From Paracoccaceae bacterium (GTDB taxonomy: Bacteria > Pseudomonadota > Alphaproteobacteria > Rhodobacterales > Rhodobacteraceae), in NCBI GenBank assembly GCA_024742405.1, contig JANSYP010000001.1:1178001-1242000 (forward strand): DNA of 64,000 nucleotides. Reading direction: 5' to 3'. The position numbers and the translations under genes were made by a program. Of this stretch, positions 26,344 to 35,563 are shown one piece after another. The notes beneath the pieces are model-generated. The model worked only from the letters and a program-made list of their open reading frames with translations, ran no database searches and had not been told where the DNA came from. How positions within the stretch are numbered: position 1 is the first letter of the stretch; the number at the start of each line of letters is the position of its first letter.

Positions 26344-27618
26344 TCAGGCCGTCGTCCTTTCCACTGCGTCCGCGCGCAACTGTCCCGCGGCGAGGGCGGA
26401 CAGGGCCACCATCGCCGCGGCCGTTCCGAGCGTCAGGGCGAGCCCGCCGATCTGGTAGGTCAGTCCGGACAGCACCGTGCCGAGCAACCGTCCGCCGGCG
26501 TTGGCCATGTAGTAGAACCCCACATCCATCGTCACGCGTTCGGCCCTGGTGAAGGCGAGGATCAGATAGGAATGGAGCGACGAGTTGACAGCAAAGATGG
26601 CGCCGAACGCCAGAAGACCCACGACGAGCGTACCCGTGAGCCAGTGGGCGGGTCCGGGGGCTGCGAGCACCGCCGCCGTCAGCGCGGCGGGGACGACAAA
26701 GAGCAACCCCGCCCAGCCACGTGCCGCGCCGATCAGCGCGGCCTCGGGGCGCGTCGCGGCGCCCAGCAACCGCGGGGTCGCCGCCTGTATCGCTCCGTAG
26801 AGGATGATCCAGACCGCCATGAACGTGCCGATCATGAAGAACGCCGCGCGGTTTCCCTCTTCCGTGCCGTCCGACAGGACGGAGTAGAAATAGATCGGGA
26901 TGCCGACGACGAACCAGACGTCCCGCGCGCCAAACAGGAACACGCGCGCCGCCGACAGCCAGTTGACGTTTGCGGATTTGGAGAAGACCTCCGAGAATTT
27001 CGCGCCCTTGCGACCTTTGGGCAGGCCGGGCGGCATGGCGATCAGGACCGCGGCGAGGATTGCCCCAAGCATGACGGCCATCGCCAGCACCGCCCAGACG
27101 AACCCCACCGTCGCCAGCAAGGCCGCACCGAGCAGAAAGCCCACGCCCTTGACTGCGTTCTTGGAGCCCGTCAGCACCGCAACCCATCGAAAGAGCCCGC
27201 CCTTTTCCGTCGGCGCCAGCAGTTTCACCGCGGATTTCGAGGACATCTTGGCCAGATCCTTGGCCACACCGGACGCGCCCTGCACGGCCATCACGAAGGC
27301 AACCGACACCGCAACGGTCCAATCGGGATCGAGCTGCGCGAGCGCGATCAACGCCACGACCTGCAGGCCAAGCCCGGCGTAAAGCGTGGAGGTCAATCCG
27401 AACCGGGCCGCGATCCAGCCGGCAGACAGGTTCGTGGCCATTCCCGCGATCTCGTAAAGCACGAAGAGATAGGCGAGCTGAACGGGCGAAAAGCCGAGCG
27501 TGTGGAAGTGCAGCAGCACCAGCATCCGCAGCGCGCCGTCGGTGAGCATGAACGCCCAATAGGCCGCCGTGACCGCGATATAGGCGGACAGACCCTCGGG
27601 GCGGGCCGCCGTGGTCAC
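26344..27618 (-). CDS. arsJ: ArsJ-type MFS exporter for organoarsenical 1-arseno-3-phosphoglycerate
   Basis: A 424-residue, about 12-segment major facilitator protein. Residues [39 protein letters not shown] and [19 protein letters not shown] match ArsJ. In the established pathway, GAPDH joins arsenate to glyceraldehyde-3-phosphate and ArsJ exports the unstable 1-arseno-3-phosphoglycerate, removing arsenate from the cell. The start overlaps the upstream GAPDH stop by 4 nt. It is the last gene of the arsenic cassette. Confidence 0.93.
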   Translation of the reverse strand: MTTAARPEGLSAYIAVTAAYWAFMLTDGALRMLVLLHFHTLGFSPVQLAYLFVLYEIAGMATNLSAGWIAARFGLTSTLYAGLGLQVVALIALAQLDPDWTVAVSVAFVMAVQGASGVAKDLAKMSSKSAVKLLAPTEKGGLFRWVAVLTGSKNAVKGVGFLLGAALLATVGFVWAVLAMAVMLGAILAAVLIAMPPGLPKGRKGAKFSEVFSKSANVNWLSAARVFLFGARDVWFVVGIPIYFYSVLSDGTEEGNRAAFFMIGTFMAVWIILYGAIQAATPRLLGAATRPEAALIGAARGWAGLLFVVPAALTAAVLAAPGPAHWLTGTLVVGLLAFGAIFAVNSSLHSYLILAFTRAERVTMDVGFYYMANAGGRLLGTVLSGLTYQIGGLALTLGTAAAMVALSALAAGQLRADAVERTTA

Positions 27619-28613
27619 AGTGCGTTCCCGACCATCAGGGCGACATCGACCAGTCGGTGCGCATAGCCCATCTCATTGTCATACCACGCATAGATTTTCA
27701 CCTGGGTGCCATTGACCACCATGGTCGAGGGAGCATCCACGATGCTGGAGCGTGTGTCGTTGGTGTAGTCGGCTGAGACGAGCGGGCGCTCCTCATAGCC
27801 GAGAATGCCCTTCAGGGGGCCGTCGGCGGCGGCCTTGAAGAGAGCGTTGACCTCCTCGGCGCTCGTCTCGCGCATCACTTCGAACACGCAGTCGGTGATC
27901 GACGCGTTGAGCAGCGGCACACGCACTGCATGGCCGTTCAGCCGCCCGGTCAGTTCGGGATAGATGAGCGTGATCGCTGTCGCGCTGCCCGTGGTGGTCG
28001 GGATCAGGGAGTTCAGCGCCGACCGCGCCCGGCGCAGATCCTTGGCCGGCCGGTCCACGATGGTCTGGGTGTTGGTCACGTCGTGGATTGTGGTGATGGA
28101 GCCGTGCCGGATGCCAATGGCCTCGTGGATCACCTTGACCACCGGCGCCAGGCAGTTCGTTGTGCAGGAGGCTGCGGTGACGATCCGGTGCAGGGCGGGA
28201 TCATAGATGTCCTGGTTCACCCCATACACTATGTTGGCGGCGTCTCCGTCCTTGACCGGGGCGGAGACCACGACCTTCTTCACGCCGGCCTCGAAATAGG
28301 GCGCCAGCGCGGCTTCGGTCTTGAATACACCCGTGCAATCGATCACGACGTCGACCCCGTCGAGCGGCAGGCCGGCCAAGTCCGTCGTCCCGGCAAAGGG
28401 CAGGCGCACCCCGTCGATGGTGACGCCCTGCGCGTCATGGGTGATCGCGGCGTCCCACCGCCCATGCACCGTGTCGAACTCCAGCAGATGGGCATGCATT
28501 GCCGGATCGCCGACGCCGTCATTGATCCAGGCGATCTGCGCCCCCTTCTCGAGGAACGGTTTGAGGATGAGTTTTCCGATCCGTCCGAGGCCGTTCAGCG
28601 CATAGACGGTCAT
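27615..28613 (-). CDS. ArsJ-associated glyceraldehyde-3-phosphate dehydrogenase
   Basis: A 332-residue GAPDH. The NAD-binding motif NGLGRIGKL is at the N-terminus. The active-site segment is [11 protein letters not shown] (catalytic Cys near residue 149), the catalytic His follows in a [10 protein letters not shown] segment and the C-terminal [11 protein letters not shown] is conserved. Its place between arsRC and arsJ, with 4-nt overlaps on both sides, marks it as the arsenic-dedicated paralogue that makes 1-arseno-3-phosphoglycerate. It is not likely to be the main glycolytic enzyme. Confidence 0.93.
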   Translation of the reverse strand: MTVYALNGLGRIGKLILKPFLEKGAQIAWINDGVGDPAMHAHLLEFDTVHGRWDAAITHDAQGVTIDGVRLPFAGTTDLAGLPLDGVDVVIDCTGVFKTEAALAPYFEAGVKKVVVSAPVKDGDAANIVYGVNQDIYDPALHRIVTAASCTTNCLAPVVKVIHEAIGIRHGSITTIHDVTNTQTIVDRPAKDLRRARSALNSLIPTTTGSATAITLIYPELTGRLNGHAVRVPLLNASITDCVFEVMRETSAEEVNALFKAAADGPLKGILGYEERPLVSADYTNDTRSSIVDAPSTMVVNGTQVKIYAWYDNEMGYAHRLVDVALMVGNAL

Positions 28614-29455
28614 GCGGGCGCCTCGGCGCGCGTCCGGCCGATATCGTCCACCGCTCTTTGCAGCGAGATGTTATCGAGAGACGCTAGCGGCAAGGCGGTA
28701 AAGGCCACGATCCGGTTCCGCAGCGCACCATAGGCTTGCTGGAAGGCGAGGCTCCGCTCTGCCTCGGTGCCCTCGACCTTGACCGGATCGGGCATGCCCC
28801 AGTGGGCGCTGACGGGCTGACCCTCCCAGGGGGGGCATTCCTCATTGGCCGCGCGGTCGCAAACCGTGAAGACGAAATCGAACGCGGGCGCATCGGGTTT
28901 CTGGAACTCCGCCACATTCTTGGCGCGCAGCAGGGACGTGTCATGGCCGTTCTGCTTGAGCACCTCCAGCGCGTAGGGGTTCAGTTCCGAGGTCGGTCTC
29001 GTCCCTGCAGAGAATGCTTCGAACCGGTCGCCGCCCTCTGTGCGGAGGATCGACTCCGCGAAGACGGAGCGCGCCGAATTGCCGGTGCAGATGAAGAGCA
29101 CTGTGTATTTGCGGTCTGACATGGGGCCAGGTCCTGTCGAAGAGGGAAGGGAGAGGGGCGAGCAGAATTCGGACCGCCCGCGACAGCAGTCGAATAGCAA
29201 GTAGTCCAAGGTGCGTCGCACCTCCGTCATCTGGATGGAGTATCGAAGCGACGTGCCCGCGCGGTCCTGGGTCACAAGACCGGCCTGCATCAGCGCGGAC
29301 AGGTAGGCCGACAATGTCGATGGTTTCAGGCCAAGGGCCGCGGCCAGGTGACCGGCCGGGACCTTGTCCGGATAGCGCCGCATCAGCAGCCGGAAGATCG
29401 CCAGACGCTGGGGATGACCAAGGGTCGACAGACGGGAGGAGATTAATGATTCCAT
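28610..29455 (-). CDS. ArsR-ArsC fusion: arsenic repressor plus LMW-phosphatase-type arsenate reductase
   Basis: A 281-residue two-domain protein. Residues 1-98 form an ArsR/SmtB helix-turn-helix ([20 protein letters not shown]). Cys90, Cys91 and Cys98 ([10 protein letters not shown]) resemble the Cys95/96/102 arsenite site of Acidithiobacillus ferrooxidans ArsR. After a short linker, residues 112-281 are a low-molecular-weight phosphatase-type ArsC with the loop CTGNSARS (Cys123-Arg129) and a [11 protein letters not shown] pair for the later disulfide steps. The ArsC part has its own in-frame ATG (29122, MSDRKYT), so a shorter product is possible. No Shine-Dalgarno precedes the first ATG; the transcript may be nearly leaderless. 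Confidence 0.92.
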   Translation of the reverse strand: MESLISSRLSTLGHPQRLAIFRLLMRRYPDKVPAGHLAAALGLKPSTLSAYLSALMQAGLVTQDRAGTSLRYSIQMTEVRRTLDYLLFDCCRGRSEFCSPLSLPSSTGPGPMSDRKYTVLFICTGNSARSVFAESILRTEGGDRFEAFSAGTRPTSELNPYALEVLKQNGHDTSLLRAKNVAEFQKPDAPAFDFVFTVCDRAANEECPPWEGQPVSAHWGMPDPVKVEGTEAERSLAFQQAYGALRNRIVAFTALPLASLDNISLQRAVDDIGRTRAEAPA

Positions 29456-29474
29456 ATTTCATGAATAATGGAAT
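29449..29474. promoter_or_regulatory. Candidate ArsR operator overlapping the arsRC start codon
   Basis: An inverted repeat ATTCCAT-N12-ATGGAAT, perfect over 7 bp in each arm, spans the start codon of the ArsR-ArsC gene and reaches its -10 box. AT-rich imperfect palindromes at the promoter are typical ArsR sites. Bound repressor would block transcription of the cassette. Confidence 0.6.
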
Positions 29475-29478
29475 TATA
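29473..29478 (-). promoter_or_regulatory. -10 element of the arsenic cassette
   Basis: A perfect TATAAT on the minus strand, 18 bases ahead of the ATG at 29455. No recognisable -35 lies 16-18 bases upstream. The transcript would begin only some 5-12 bases before the start codon, consistent with a leaderless or near-leaderless mRNA. Confidence 0.5.
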
Positions 29479-29839
29479 GGGATGTGCAAACCCCGGATCG
29501 GGGCTGGTAGCAGACCGAAGCGATGCCCGGGGAAGCCCGTCGGGGCTGTGGGCCAAGGCTTCGGCACCGACCTGACGCAGGCAACGGGCAAGCCGACGAC
29601 GGGCGAGGTTTCGCAGGACAGATCGCCCTAGCCGATGGCTCCGACACAGGGTTCGGGTGCTTCAGGAGATGTCAGCGACCGGCGGGCCCGGGATCTGCGG
29701 GGCGGCGCGTCGGGCAGCGGATGCTCTCCACATCTGGTTGACGAGGCTGGCCGGAACAGCGCCTTCGACATGGCGCGTGGCGGTCCGATCCGGCGGGCGC
29801 GCTTGACCCGCCGGACGTCCGCGCATCGCGCGCCCGGCG
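29475..29839. other. Intergenic region between the arsenic cassette and phaC
   Basis: Apart from the arsenic promoter elements and the hairpin after phaC, I see no gene. Open frames here lack ribosome sites and recognisable domains. Confidence 0.6.
29789..29815 (-). terminator. Strong hairpin after phaC
   Basis: A perfect 9-bp stem TCCGGCGGG/CCCGCCGGA with a 9-nt loop starts about 24 nt after the phaC stop. There is no U-tract, so it may be a processing or stability hairpin or a non-canonical terminator. Confidence 0.4.
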
Positions 29840-31624
29840 CTAGCGCGCCTGCACGTAGCTGCCGGGGGCGGGCTCGATGGACTTGTACTTGCCGCGCTTG
29901 GCCGGTTTGCGCGGCGCGACCATCGTGCCGTCCTTTGCCTCCAGCCAGTCGGCCCAATGGGGCCACCAGGACCCCTCGTGCTGCGTGGCCGTGTCCAGAA
30001 AGCCCTGCGGCGTGGGCGGATAGCTGTCCGCCGTACGGTAGCCGTACTTCTTGCGCGTGGCCGGCGGATTGATCACGCCGGCAATATGGCCTGATCCGCC
30101 CAGAACGAACTCCACCTCGCCGCCCAGAAGTTGCGTCGCGGGATAGACCGAGGTCCAGGGCGCGATATGGTCGTCGATGGTGGCGAGAATGAAAAACGGT
30201 GTCTTGATCTTGGTGATGTCGATCTTGACGTCATTCATCTCGAGCGCGCAGGGCGTGCGCAGCCCGTTCTCCAGATACATCTCTTTGAGATACCACAGCA
30301 GCATCGCCGCCGGGAGGCGCGTCGAATCCGAGTTCCAGTAGAGCAGGTCGAACGGGCGCGGTTTGCCGCCACGCAGATAGTTGCGTTCGTAGAAGGACCA
30401 GATCAGGTCGTTCTCGCGCAGCATCGAGAACATGTCCTGCAGGTGATAGGCCTCCAGATATCCGGTCTCGGCCATATGCTCCTTGAGGATCTCAAGGCGA
30501 TCGTCGTCGATGAAAACGCCGATTTCGCCGACATTCTCGAAATCCACCATCGTGGCGAGCGTCGTGGCCGAGGCGACCCGGTCATCCCCGATCGCAGTCA
30601 GATAGCCGAGCATCGAGGTCACCAGAATCCCGCCGATGCAGAAGCCCAGCACATTGGCCTTGTCCTGCTTGGTGATGGCGCGGATCGCGTCGAGCGCGGC
30701 GAGGGGGCCGAGCGTCATGTAGTCGGCGAAATCCTTGTCCGCATGCTGCTTGTCCGGATTGACCCAGGAGATCACGAAGACCGAGTGGCCGCGCTCGAGC
30801 ATATAGCGCACGAGGCTGTTCTTCGGCTGCATGTCGAGAATGTAGAACTTGTTGATCCAGGCCGGAACGAACAGAAGCGGCACGGCGTGCTGTTTTTCCG
30901 TGCGCGGGTGATACTGGATCAGTTGCATCAGCTCGTTCTGAAACACGACCTCGCCTTCGGTCGTCGCGAGGTCCGTCCCCACCTCGAACGCCTGCTGGTC
31001 GTTGGTCGCGATGTCGAGCCGCCCTTCGCCGCGTTCGAAATCGTCGAGCATGTTTTCGAGCCCGTTGAGAAAGGTGTTGCCCTTGGACTCGAGCATCGCA
31101 TTCCGGGCCGCGGCGTTGGTGGCGAGATAGTTGGACGGCGACAGCGAGCTGAGCATCTGTCTCGTGTAGAAATTGACCCGCAGGTGATCCTTGTCGTCCT
31201 TGGGCATGCCATCGAGCAGCCCTGTGATGGCGTCCTCAAAGGCCAGATAGGTGTCGCGGTAGAGCCGCGCCGTGGGATCGTCATCCCAGCTTTTGTCCGA
31301 AAACCGCCGGTCGCGGCTCTGCTTGGTGTCGTCCTCGTCCGCCGGGATGAAGAAGGACTGAAACGCTTCGGCCATGCTGGCGGTGGCCTTGATCTGCGTC
31401 TCCCACAACTTTTGCGGGTTGCTGAGCATCTCCGCCCAGACCGTGCTGTAGGCTTTTGACAGGGTCGCGGCATCCATCAGCGAGTATTCCGATCCGGTGG
31501 CCTGAGCCACGGACCGGGACTGAACCTGCGCGCTGGCCGCGAGCGCGCGCTGGGTCAGGGCAACCATGCGTTGGATGGTTTCTGCGCCTTCCTGAGCAGA
31601 TGAAGACGGTGTGTCGTTTGGCAT
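29840..31624 (-). CDS. phaC: Class I poly(3-hydroxyalkanoate) synthase PhaC
   Basis: A 594-residue enzyme polymerising (R)-3-hydroxyacyl-CoA into PHA granules. The lipase-like box is GFCIGG, with the catalytic Cys near residue 315. The catalytic Asp and His lie in ATIDDHIAPW and GGSGHIAGVINPP. The N-terminal PhaC domain contains FSDKSWDDDPTARLYRDTYLA. The ATG at 31624 has GGAGGAG upstream. The C-terminal tail is basic, possibly for granule or DNA contacts. No phaA, phaB, phaZ or phasin gene is in the window. Confidence 0.95.
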   Translation of the reverse strand: MPNDTPSSSAQEGAETIQRMVALTQRALAASAQVQSRSVAQATGSEYSLMDAATLSKAYSTVWAEMLSNPQKLWETQIKATASMAEAFQSFFIPADEDDTKQSRDRRFSDKSWDDDPTARLYRDTYLAFEDAITGLLDGMPKDDKDHLRVNFYTRQMLSSLSPSNYLATNAAARNAMLESKGNTFLNGLENMLDDFERGEGRLDIATNDQQAFEVGTDLATTEGEVVFQNELMQLIQYHPRTEKQHAVPLLFVPAWINKFYILDMQPKNSLVRYMLERGHSVFVISWVNPDKQHADKDFADYMTLGPLAALDAIRAITKQDKANVLGFCIGGILVTSMLGYLTAIGDDRVASATTLATMVDFENVGEIGVFIDDDRLEILKEHMAETGYLEAYHLQDMFSMLRENDLIWSFYERNYLRGGKPRPFDLLYWNSDSTRLPAAMLLWYLKEMYLENGLRTPCALEMNDVKIDITKIKTPFFILATIDDHIAPWTSVYPATQLLGGEVEFVLGGSGHIAGVINPPATRKKYGYRTADSYPPTPQGFLDTATQHEGSWWPHWADWLEAKDGTMVAPRKPAKRGKYKSIEPAPGSYVQAR

Positions 31625-32030
31625 GGAAATCTCCTCCCCGCGCGATGCGCGATCTCCCGGTCGTGGTCGAAAACCGCGCGCACTTGAGGGCGGCGGCCCG
31701 AGTTTCATTGTTATGTAGGTCCCTTGATCAAAGGCCAGCGTGATCCCCCGCGCAGCGCCGATGCACATTGTCACAAGCCGGACCCGCGGCCGCTCCGATC
31801 GCCGGTGTCAGCGCGGTATCGTCCGACCCGTGGCGGTCAGGGGAGGGCGCGGCGCGGTCCGGCGGATCTGTCGGGTTCCCTCAACCGCCCGAGCGCAGGA
31901 TTGGCGTGAGTGAGACAGAACAGTGACGGCATCGGTCGCGGGCTGCTAGGCTCAACGCGGAGGACAGGGAGTCAAAGTCGCGGCGGTGTTGAAAAAGCGG
32001 CTCAATCCCTGGCGCACGGGAGGCCAATTG
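31625..32030. other. Divergent intergenic region phaC / CoA-transferase
   Basis: About 400 nt holding the upstream regions of two divergent genes. No open frame is convincing. I see no palindrome or promoter that I could assign with confidence. Confidence 0.5.
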
Positions 32031-33959
32031 ATGCAGAACAAGACGATTTCGCCAGAAGCGGCGGCAGCGCTGATTTCCGATGGTGACACAATCACGACCT
32101 CGGGCTTCGTCGGCATTGGCGTGCCGGAGACGCTGCTGAAGGCGCTCGCGGCGCGGCACGAAGAGAGCGCATCACCTTCGGATCTGACATTGCTCTTTGC
32201 CGCGGGGCAGGGCGACGGCAAGGACCGGGGCCTCAACCATCTGGCGCGCCCGGGCCTGCTGAAACGGGTCATCGGCGGCCATTGGGGGCTGATCCCCAAG
32301 GTCGCCCGCATGGCCGTCGAGGGCGAGATCGAAGCCTACAACCTGCCGCAAGGCGTAATCAGCCATCTCTATCGCGACATCGCCGCGGGCAAGCCCGGCA
32401 CGCTCACCCATGTCGGGCTGGAGACCTTTGTCGATCCGCGAAATGGCGGCGGGCGCCTGACCGCGGAGACCACCGAAGAGATCGTGCGCCTGATGGAGAT
32501 CGATGGCGCCCCGATGCTGTTCTATCGCGCCCGTCCCATTGACGTGGCGCTCTTGCGCGGCACGACGGCGGACACAGCCGGCAATGTCACGATGGAAAAC
32601 GAGGCGCTGACCATCGACAATCTGGCCCAGGCCATGGCGGTGCGCAACTCGGGCGGTGTGGTGATCGTGCAGGTCGAGCAGGTGGTCGCCCGCGGGACGC
32701 TCAACCCGCGCGATGTCGAGATCCCCGGCGCCTTGGTGGATGCGGTCGTGATCGCCGATCTGAGCGATCACATGCAGACCTACAACACGGCCTATTCGGC
32801 GACCTTCACGGGCCGCTACCGCGCGCCGGCGGAGGCGGCCGATATGATGGTGCTGGACGCGCGCAAGGTGATCGCGCGGCGCGCGGCCTTCGAGCTGCCT
32901 GTCAACGGTGTCGTCAATCTCGGGATCGGGATGCCCGAGGGGGTCGCCGCTGTGGCGGGCGAGGAAAAGCTGCTCGACCATCTGACACTGACAGCGGAAC
33001 CCGGCGTGATCGGGGGTCAGCCCGCGTCGGGTCTGGATTTCGGAGCTGCGGTCAATACCGACGCGGTGATTGCCCAGAACCAGCAGTTCGATTTCTACGA
33101 TGGCGGCGGGCTGGACCTTGCCATCCTCGGGATGGCAGAGATCGACGCCCAGGGATCCGTCAACGTGTCCAAATTCGGCCCGCGGCTCGCCGGGGCCGGG
33201 GGATTCATCAATATCAGCCAGAACGCCCGCAGGCTCGTCTTCGCAGGCACCTTCACCTCGGTCGCTTCGGACATCCATGTGCACGAGGCGGGGATTGAAA
33301 TCCGGTCCGAAGGCCGTGTCAGGAAGTTCGTCGAAGCGGTCGAGCATGTCACCTTTTCGGGGCCCCGCGCGGCACGGCTGGCACAACCGGTGCTCTACAT
33401 CACCGAGAGGGCGGTCTTTCGGCTCCGGTCGGACGGGCTCGAGCTGATCGAGATCGCGCCCGGTGTCGATCTGGACCGCGATATTCTCGACCAGATGACG
33501 TTCACGCCGATCATCGAGGATGTCGCGCAGATGGACGGGCGGATTTTTCGCGATGAGCCCATGGCGCTCGATGTCGATCTGCTCGCGCTCGATCTGGATA
33601 CGCGCATTGTCTACGACGCCGAGAGCGGACGCCTGTTCATCAATCTCGAGAAGCTGCGCCTGCGCACGCAGGCCGATATCGACCGGCTCGTCGATCAGGT
33701 GCATGTCGTCTGCGGTCCGTTGCCGGACAAGGTCGACGCGATCGTGAACTATGACGGCACGGTCATCTATCCCGAGATCGAGGCCGCCTATGCCGAGGCC
33801 GTCCGGGGGTTGGAGGATCGCTACTACCGCACCACGACCCGCTATTCGGCGTCGGCCTTCATGCGCCTGAAACTGGGCAAGGTGATCGACCGGGCTTCGG
33901 GCGCGCATGTGTTCGAAAGCGTCGAGGAGGCGCGCGCATATCTGACGCGCGGGAGCTGA
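32031..33959 (+). CDS. Acyl-CoA:carboxylate CoA-transferase (YdiF/propionate CoA-transferase-like)
   Basis: A 642-residue single-chain CoA-transferase, with both family I halves fused. The first half begins ISPEAAAALISDGDTITTSGFVG. The second half carries VNLGIGMPEGVAAVAGEE (about residue 300), whose Glu is the likely catalytic residue forming the glutamyl-CoA intermediate. The last ~120 residues form an extra domain (VDQVHVVCGPLPDKVDAIVNYDG) seen in longer family members. The ATG at 32031 is preceded by GGGAGG. It may exchange CoA between acetate, propionate or 3-oxoacids and supply PHA precursors, given phaC next door; the substrate is not decided by sequence. Confidence 0.87.
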   Translation: MQNKTISPEAAAALISDGDTITTSGFVGIGVPETLLKALAARHEESASPSDLTLLFAAGQGDGKDRGLNHLARPGLLKRVIGGHWGLIPKVARMAVEGEIEAYNLPQGVISHLYRDIAAGKPGTLTHVGLETFVDPRNGGGRLTAETTEEIVRLMEIDGAPMLFYRARPIDVALLRGTTADTAGNVTMENEALTIDNLAQAMAVRNSGGVVIVQVEQVVARGTLNPRDVEIPGALVDAVVIADLSDHMQTYNTAYSATFTGRYRAPAEAADMMVLDARKVIARRAAFELPVNGVVNLGIGMPEGVAAVAGEEKLLDHLTLTAEPGVIGGQPASGLDFGAAVNTDAVIAQNQQFDFYDGGGLDLAILGMAEIDAQGSVNVSKFGPRLAGAGGFINISQNARRLVFAGTFTSVASDIHVHEAGIEIRSEGRVRKFVEAVEHVTFSGPRAARLAQPVLYITERAVFRLRSDGLELIEIAPGVDLDRDILDQMTFTPIIEDVAQMDGRIFRDEPMALDVDLLALDLDTRIVYDAESGRLFINLEKLRLRTQADIDRLVDQVHVVCGPLPDKVDAIVNYDGTVIYPEIEAAYAEAVRGLEDRYYRTTTRYSASAFMRLKLGKVIDRASGAHVFESVEEARAYLTRGS

Positions 33960-34038
33960 GGGGCGCGCATTGCCCTTGCACGTGTTGCGGCCGGTTCGAA
34001 GCGCCCGGCGATCCGGCAAAACCGGAGCGAGCGCACCG

Positions 34039-35274
34039 CTACTGGGTTGTGTGCGCCTGCACCTCGCGCAACACGCGAAGCAGGTTGCCGCCCCAGATCT
34101 TGGCCAGGTCCTCCACGGAGTAACCACGCTCGAGCAGCGCGGCGGTGACATTGGGCGAGTCCGCGGCGTTGTCCCATCCCGCGACACCGCCGCCACCGTC
34201 GAAATCGCCCGATAGCCCGACATGGTCGATGCCCGCCACCTGAACCGCGTGGTCCACATGGTCGAGATATTGCGCCAGCGTGACATCCTCGAAAGTCTCG
34301 CGAATGCGGGCGATCTCACGGCGGTATTCGGCCAGGGTCTCCGGCGAGGCCGCGCGGAAGTCGGCGCCGGAATTCAGGCCGAGCCGGTCGCGCAGGATGC
34401 CGGTGGCCGCGACGACCTGGGGGTCGAGCTCTGCGATATAGGACCGAAAGGCTGTGATCTGGGCCACGCCGCCGCTGTCGCGGATTGCTTCGAGCTGCGC
34501 GTCGGTCAGCCCGCGCGGATTGTCGTGCACGGCCGCGACGGTGGAGTGCGAGGCGATTACCGGCACGCGTGACGCGGCGATGGCATCGGCAGTGGTCTGC
34601 GGGCCGACATGGCTGACATCGACCATGACGCCGTTGCGGTTCAGGCTTTCGATCAGCGCGCGGCCGAGCTCGGTCAGGCCCGGGTCTTCGCCCTCACCCC
34701 TTGCGCTGGACGGATTGGACGAGCCGCCAAACTGGTTGTGGCCGAAATGAGTAAGCGAGACATAGGTCGCGCCTCGGTTGGCCCAGAGCGTCATGGCCTC
34801 GGCCACCTCTTCGGGCGTGCTGCCGAGTGGATAGGCATTCTCGATTCCGATCAGCGCGACCAGCTTTCCGTCGGCATTCAGCGCCTCGACCTCGTCGGCG
34901 GTGGTTGCAAGCCCGATCTGATGTGGATTGGCCCGCAGCATCCGCAGGATCCCGCGATATCCTTCTTCGGCGGCAAGGGCGGCCCCGGCATAGCCCTCTT
35001 CGGTCAACGCACCCTGGGGCGTGTAGACGACGAAGAAACCGGCATCGAGTCCACCGATCCGCATCGAGGGTAGATCGACCTGCGCATCGTTGATGACGCC
35101 GGGATCGAGGCGCTTGGTGCCGTAGCCCGAGCCGATATCGACATGGCTGTCGATGGTCAGCAATCGATCGTGGATGGCCATCACGTCGGCATCGGACAGG
35201 GCGGTTTGAGAAATTGCAGGCCCGGCGATGAGGGCAAGCACGGATGCGGTGAACAGGCGGGCTGTGGGGCGCAT
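34039..35274 (-). CDS. Exported membrane dipeptidase (peptidase family M19)
   Basis: A 411-residue zinc dipeptidase of the renal dipeptidase family. The signal peptide (RLFTASVLALIAGPAISQ) is at residues 5-22. Metal-site motifs appear in order: TIDSHVDIG, ALIGIENAYPLG, MVDVSHVG and PVIASHSTV, followed by HVGLSGDFDGGGG. The ATG at 35274 has AGGAGGAG upstream; the in-frame extension to 35331 is unnecessary. The enzyme probably cleaves dipeptides in the periplasm. It is divergent from the nap operon. Confidence 0.92.
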   Translation of the reverse strand: MRPTARLFTASVLALIAGPAISQTALSDADVMAIHDRLLTIDSHVDIGSGYGTKRLDPGVINDAQVDLPSMRIGGLDAGFFVVYTPQGALTEEGYAGAALAAEEGYRGILRMLRANPHQIGLATTADEVEALNADGKLVALIGIENAYPLGSTPEEVAEAMTLWANRGATYVSLTHFGHNQFGGSSNPSSARGEGEDPGLTELGRALIESLNRNGVMVDVSHVGPQTTADAIAASRVPVIASHSTVAAVHDNPRGLTDAQLEAIRDSGGVAQITAFRSYIAELDPQVVAATGILRDRLGLNSGADFRAASPETLAEYRREIARIRETFEDVTLAQYLDHVDHAVQVAGIDHVGLSGDFDGGGGVAGWDNAADSPNVTAALLERGYSVEDLAKIWGGNLLRVLREVQAHTTQ

Positions 35275-35477
35275 GGCAGGTCTCCTCCTGAGGGATACCG
35301 CCAACCTGTGCGCCTCGACGAACCGGTGCAAGGGCGAAGAGGTTCGCCCGGTCGCGTGGTTGCCAGGTGTGCGCGGTACCGCTTCGCGAGATCAGGGTAT
35401 GGCCATGCTGCCGTCGCGTCGGGAGATGTCTGGCCTGTTCGATCACGCGCATGCGACAATTCGTGAACGGGACTCGA

Positions 35478-35492
35478 CTCGCATTTTGCGAG
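35478..35492. promoter_or_regulatory. Palindrome upstream of napF (distal)
   Basis: CTCGCA-TTT-TGCGAG, a perfect 6-bp dyad, about 20 bases upstream of the proximal palindrome. Possible regulator site; the regulator is unknown. Confidence 0.35.
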
Positions 35493-35513
35493 AGTTTTCA
35501 AGCTGGGTATCTC

Positions 35514-35530
35514 TTGGGCATAATGCCCAA
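35514..35530. promoter_or_regulatory. Perfect palindrome over the nap -10 region
   Basis: TTGGGCAT-A-ATGCCCAA is a perfect 8-bp inverted repeat with a single central base. It contains CATAAT (35519-35524), a good -10 match, with a weak -35 (TTTCAA, 35496-35501) 17 bases upstream. A protein binding here would block the nap promoter. It does not match the FNR/NnrR consensus TTGAT-N4-ATCAA. It ends 33 bases before the napF ATG. Confidence 0.5.
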
Positions 35531-35563
35531 AAAGTAGACTTCCCAAATGCATAAGGCAGCCGT

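Noticed and set aside
29628-29966. Minus-strand open frame overlapping the end of phaC
   Set aside because: It lies in a different frame from phaC, its translation is R/G/A-rich and it has no domain or ribosome site.
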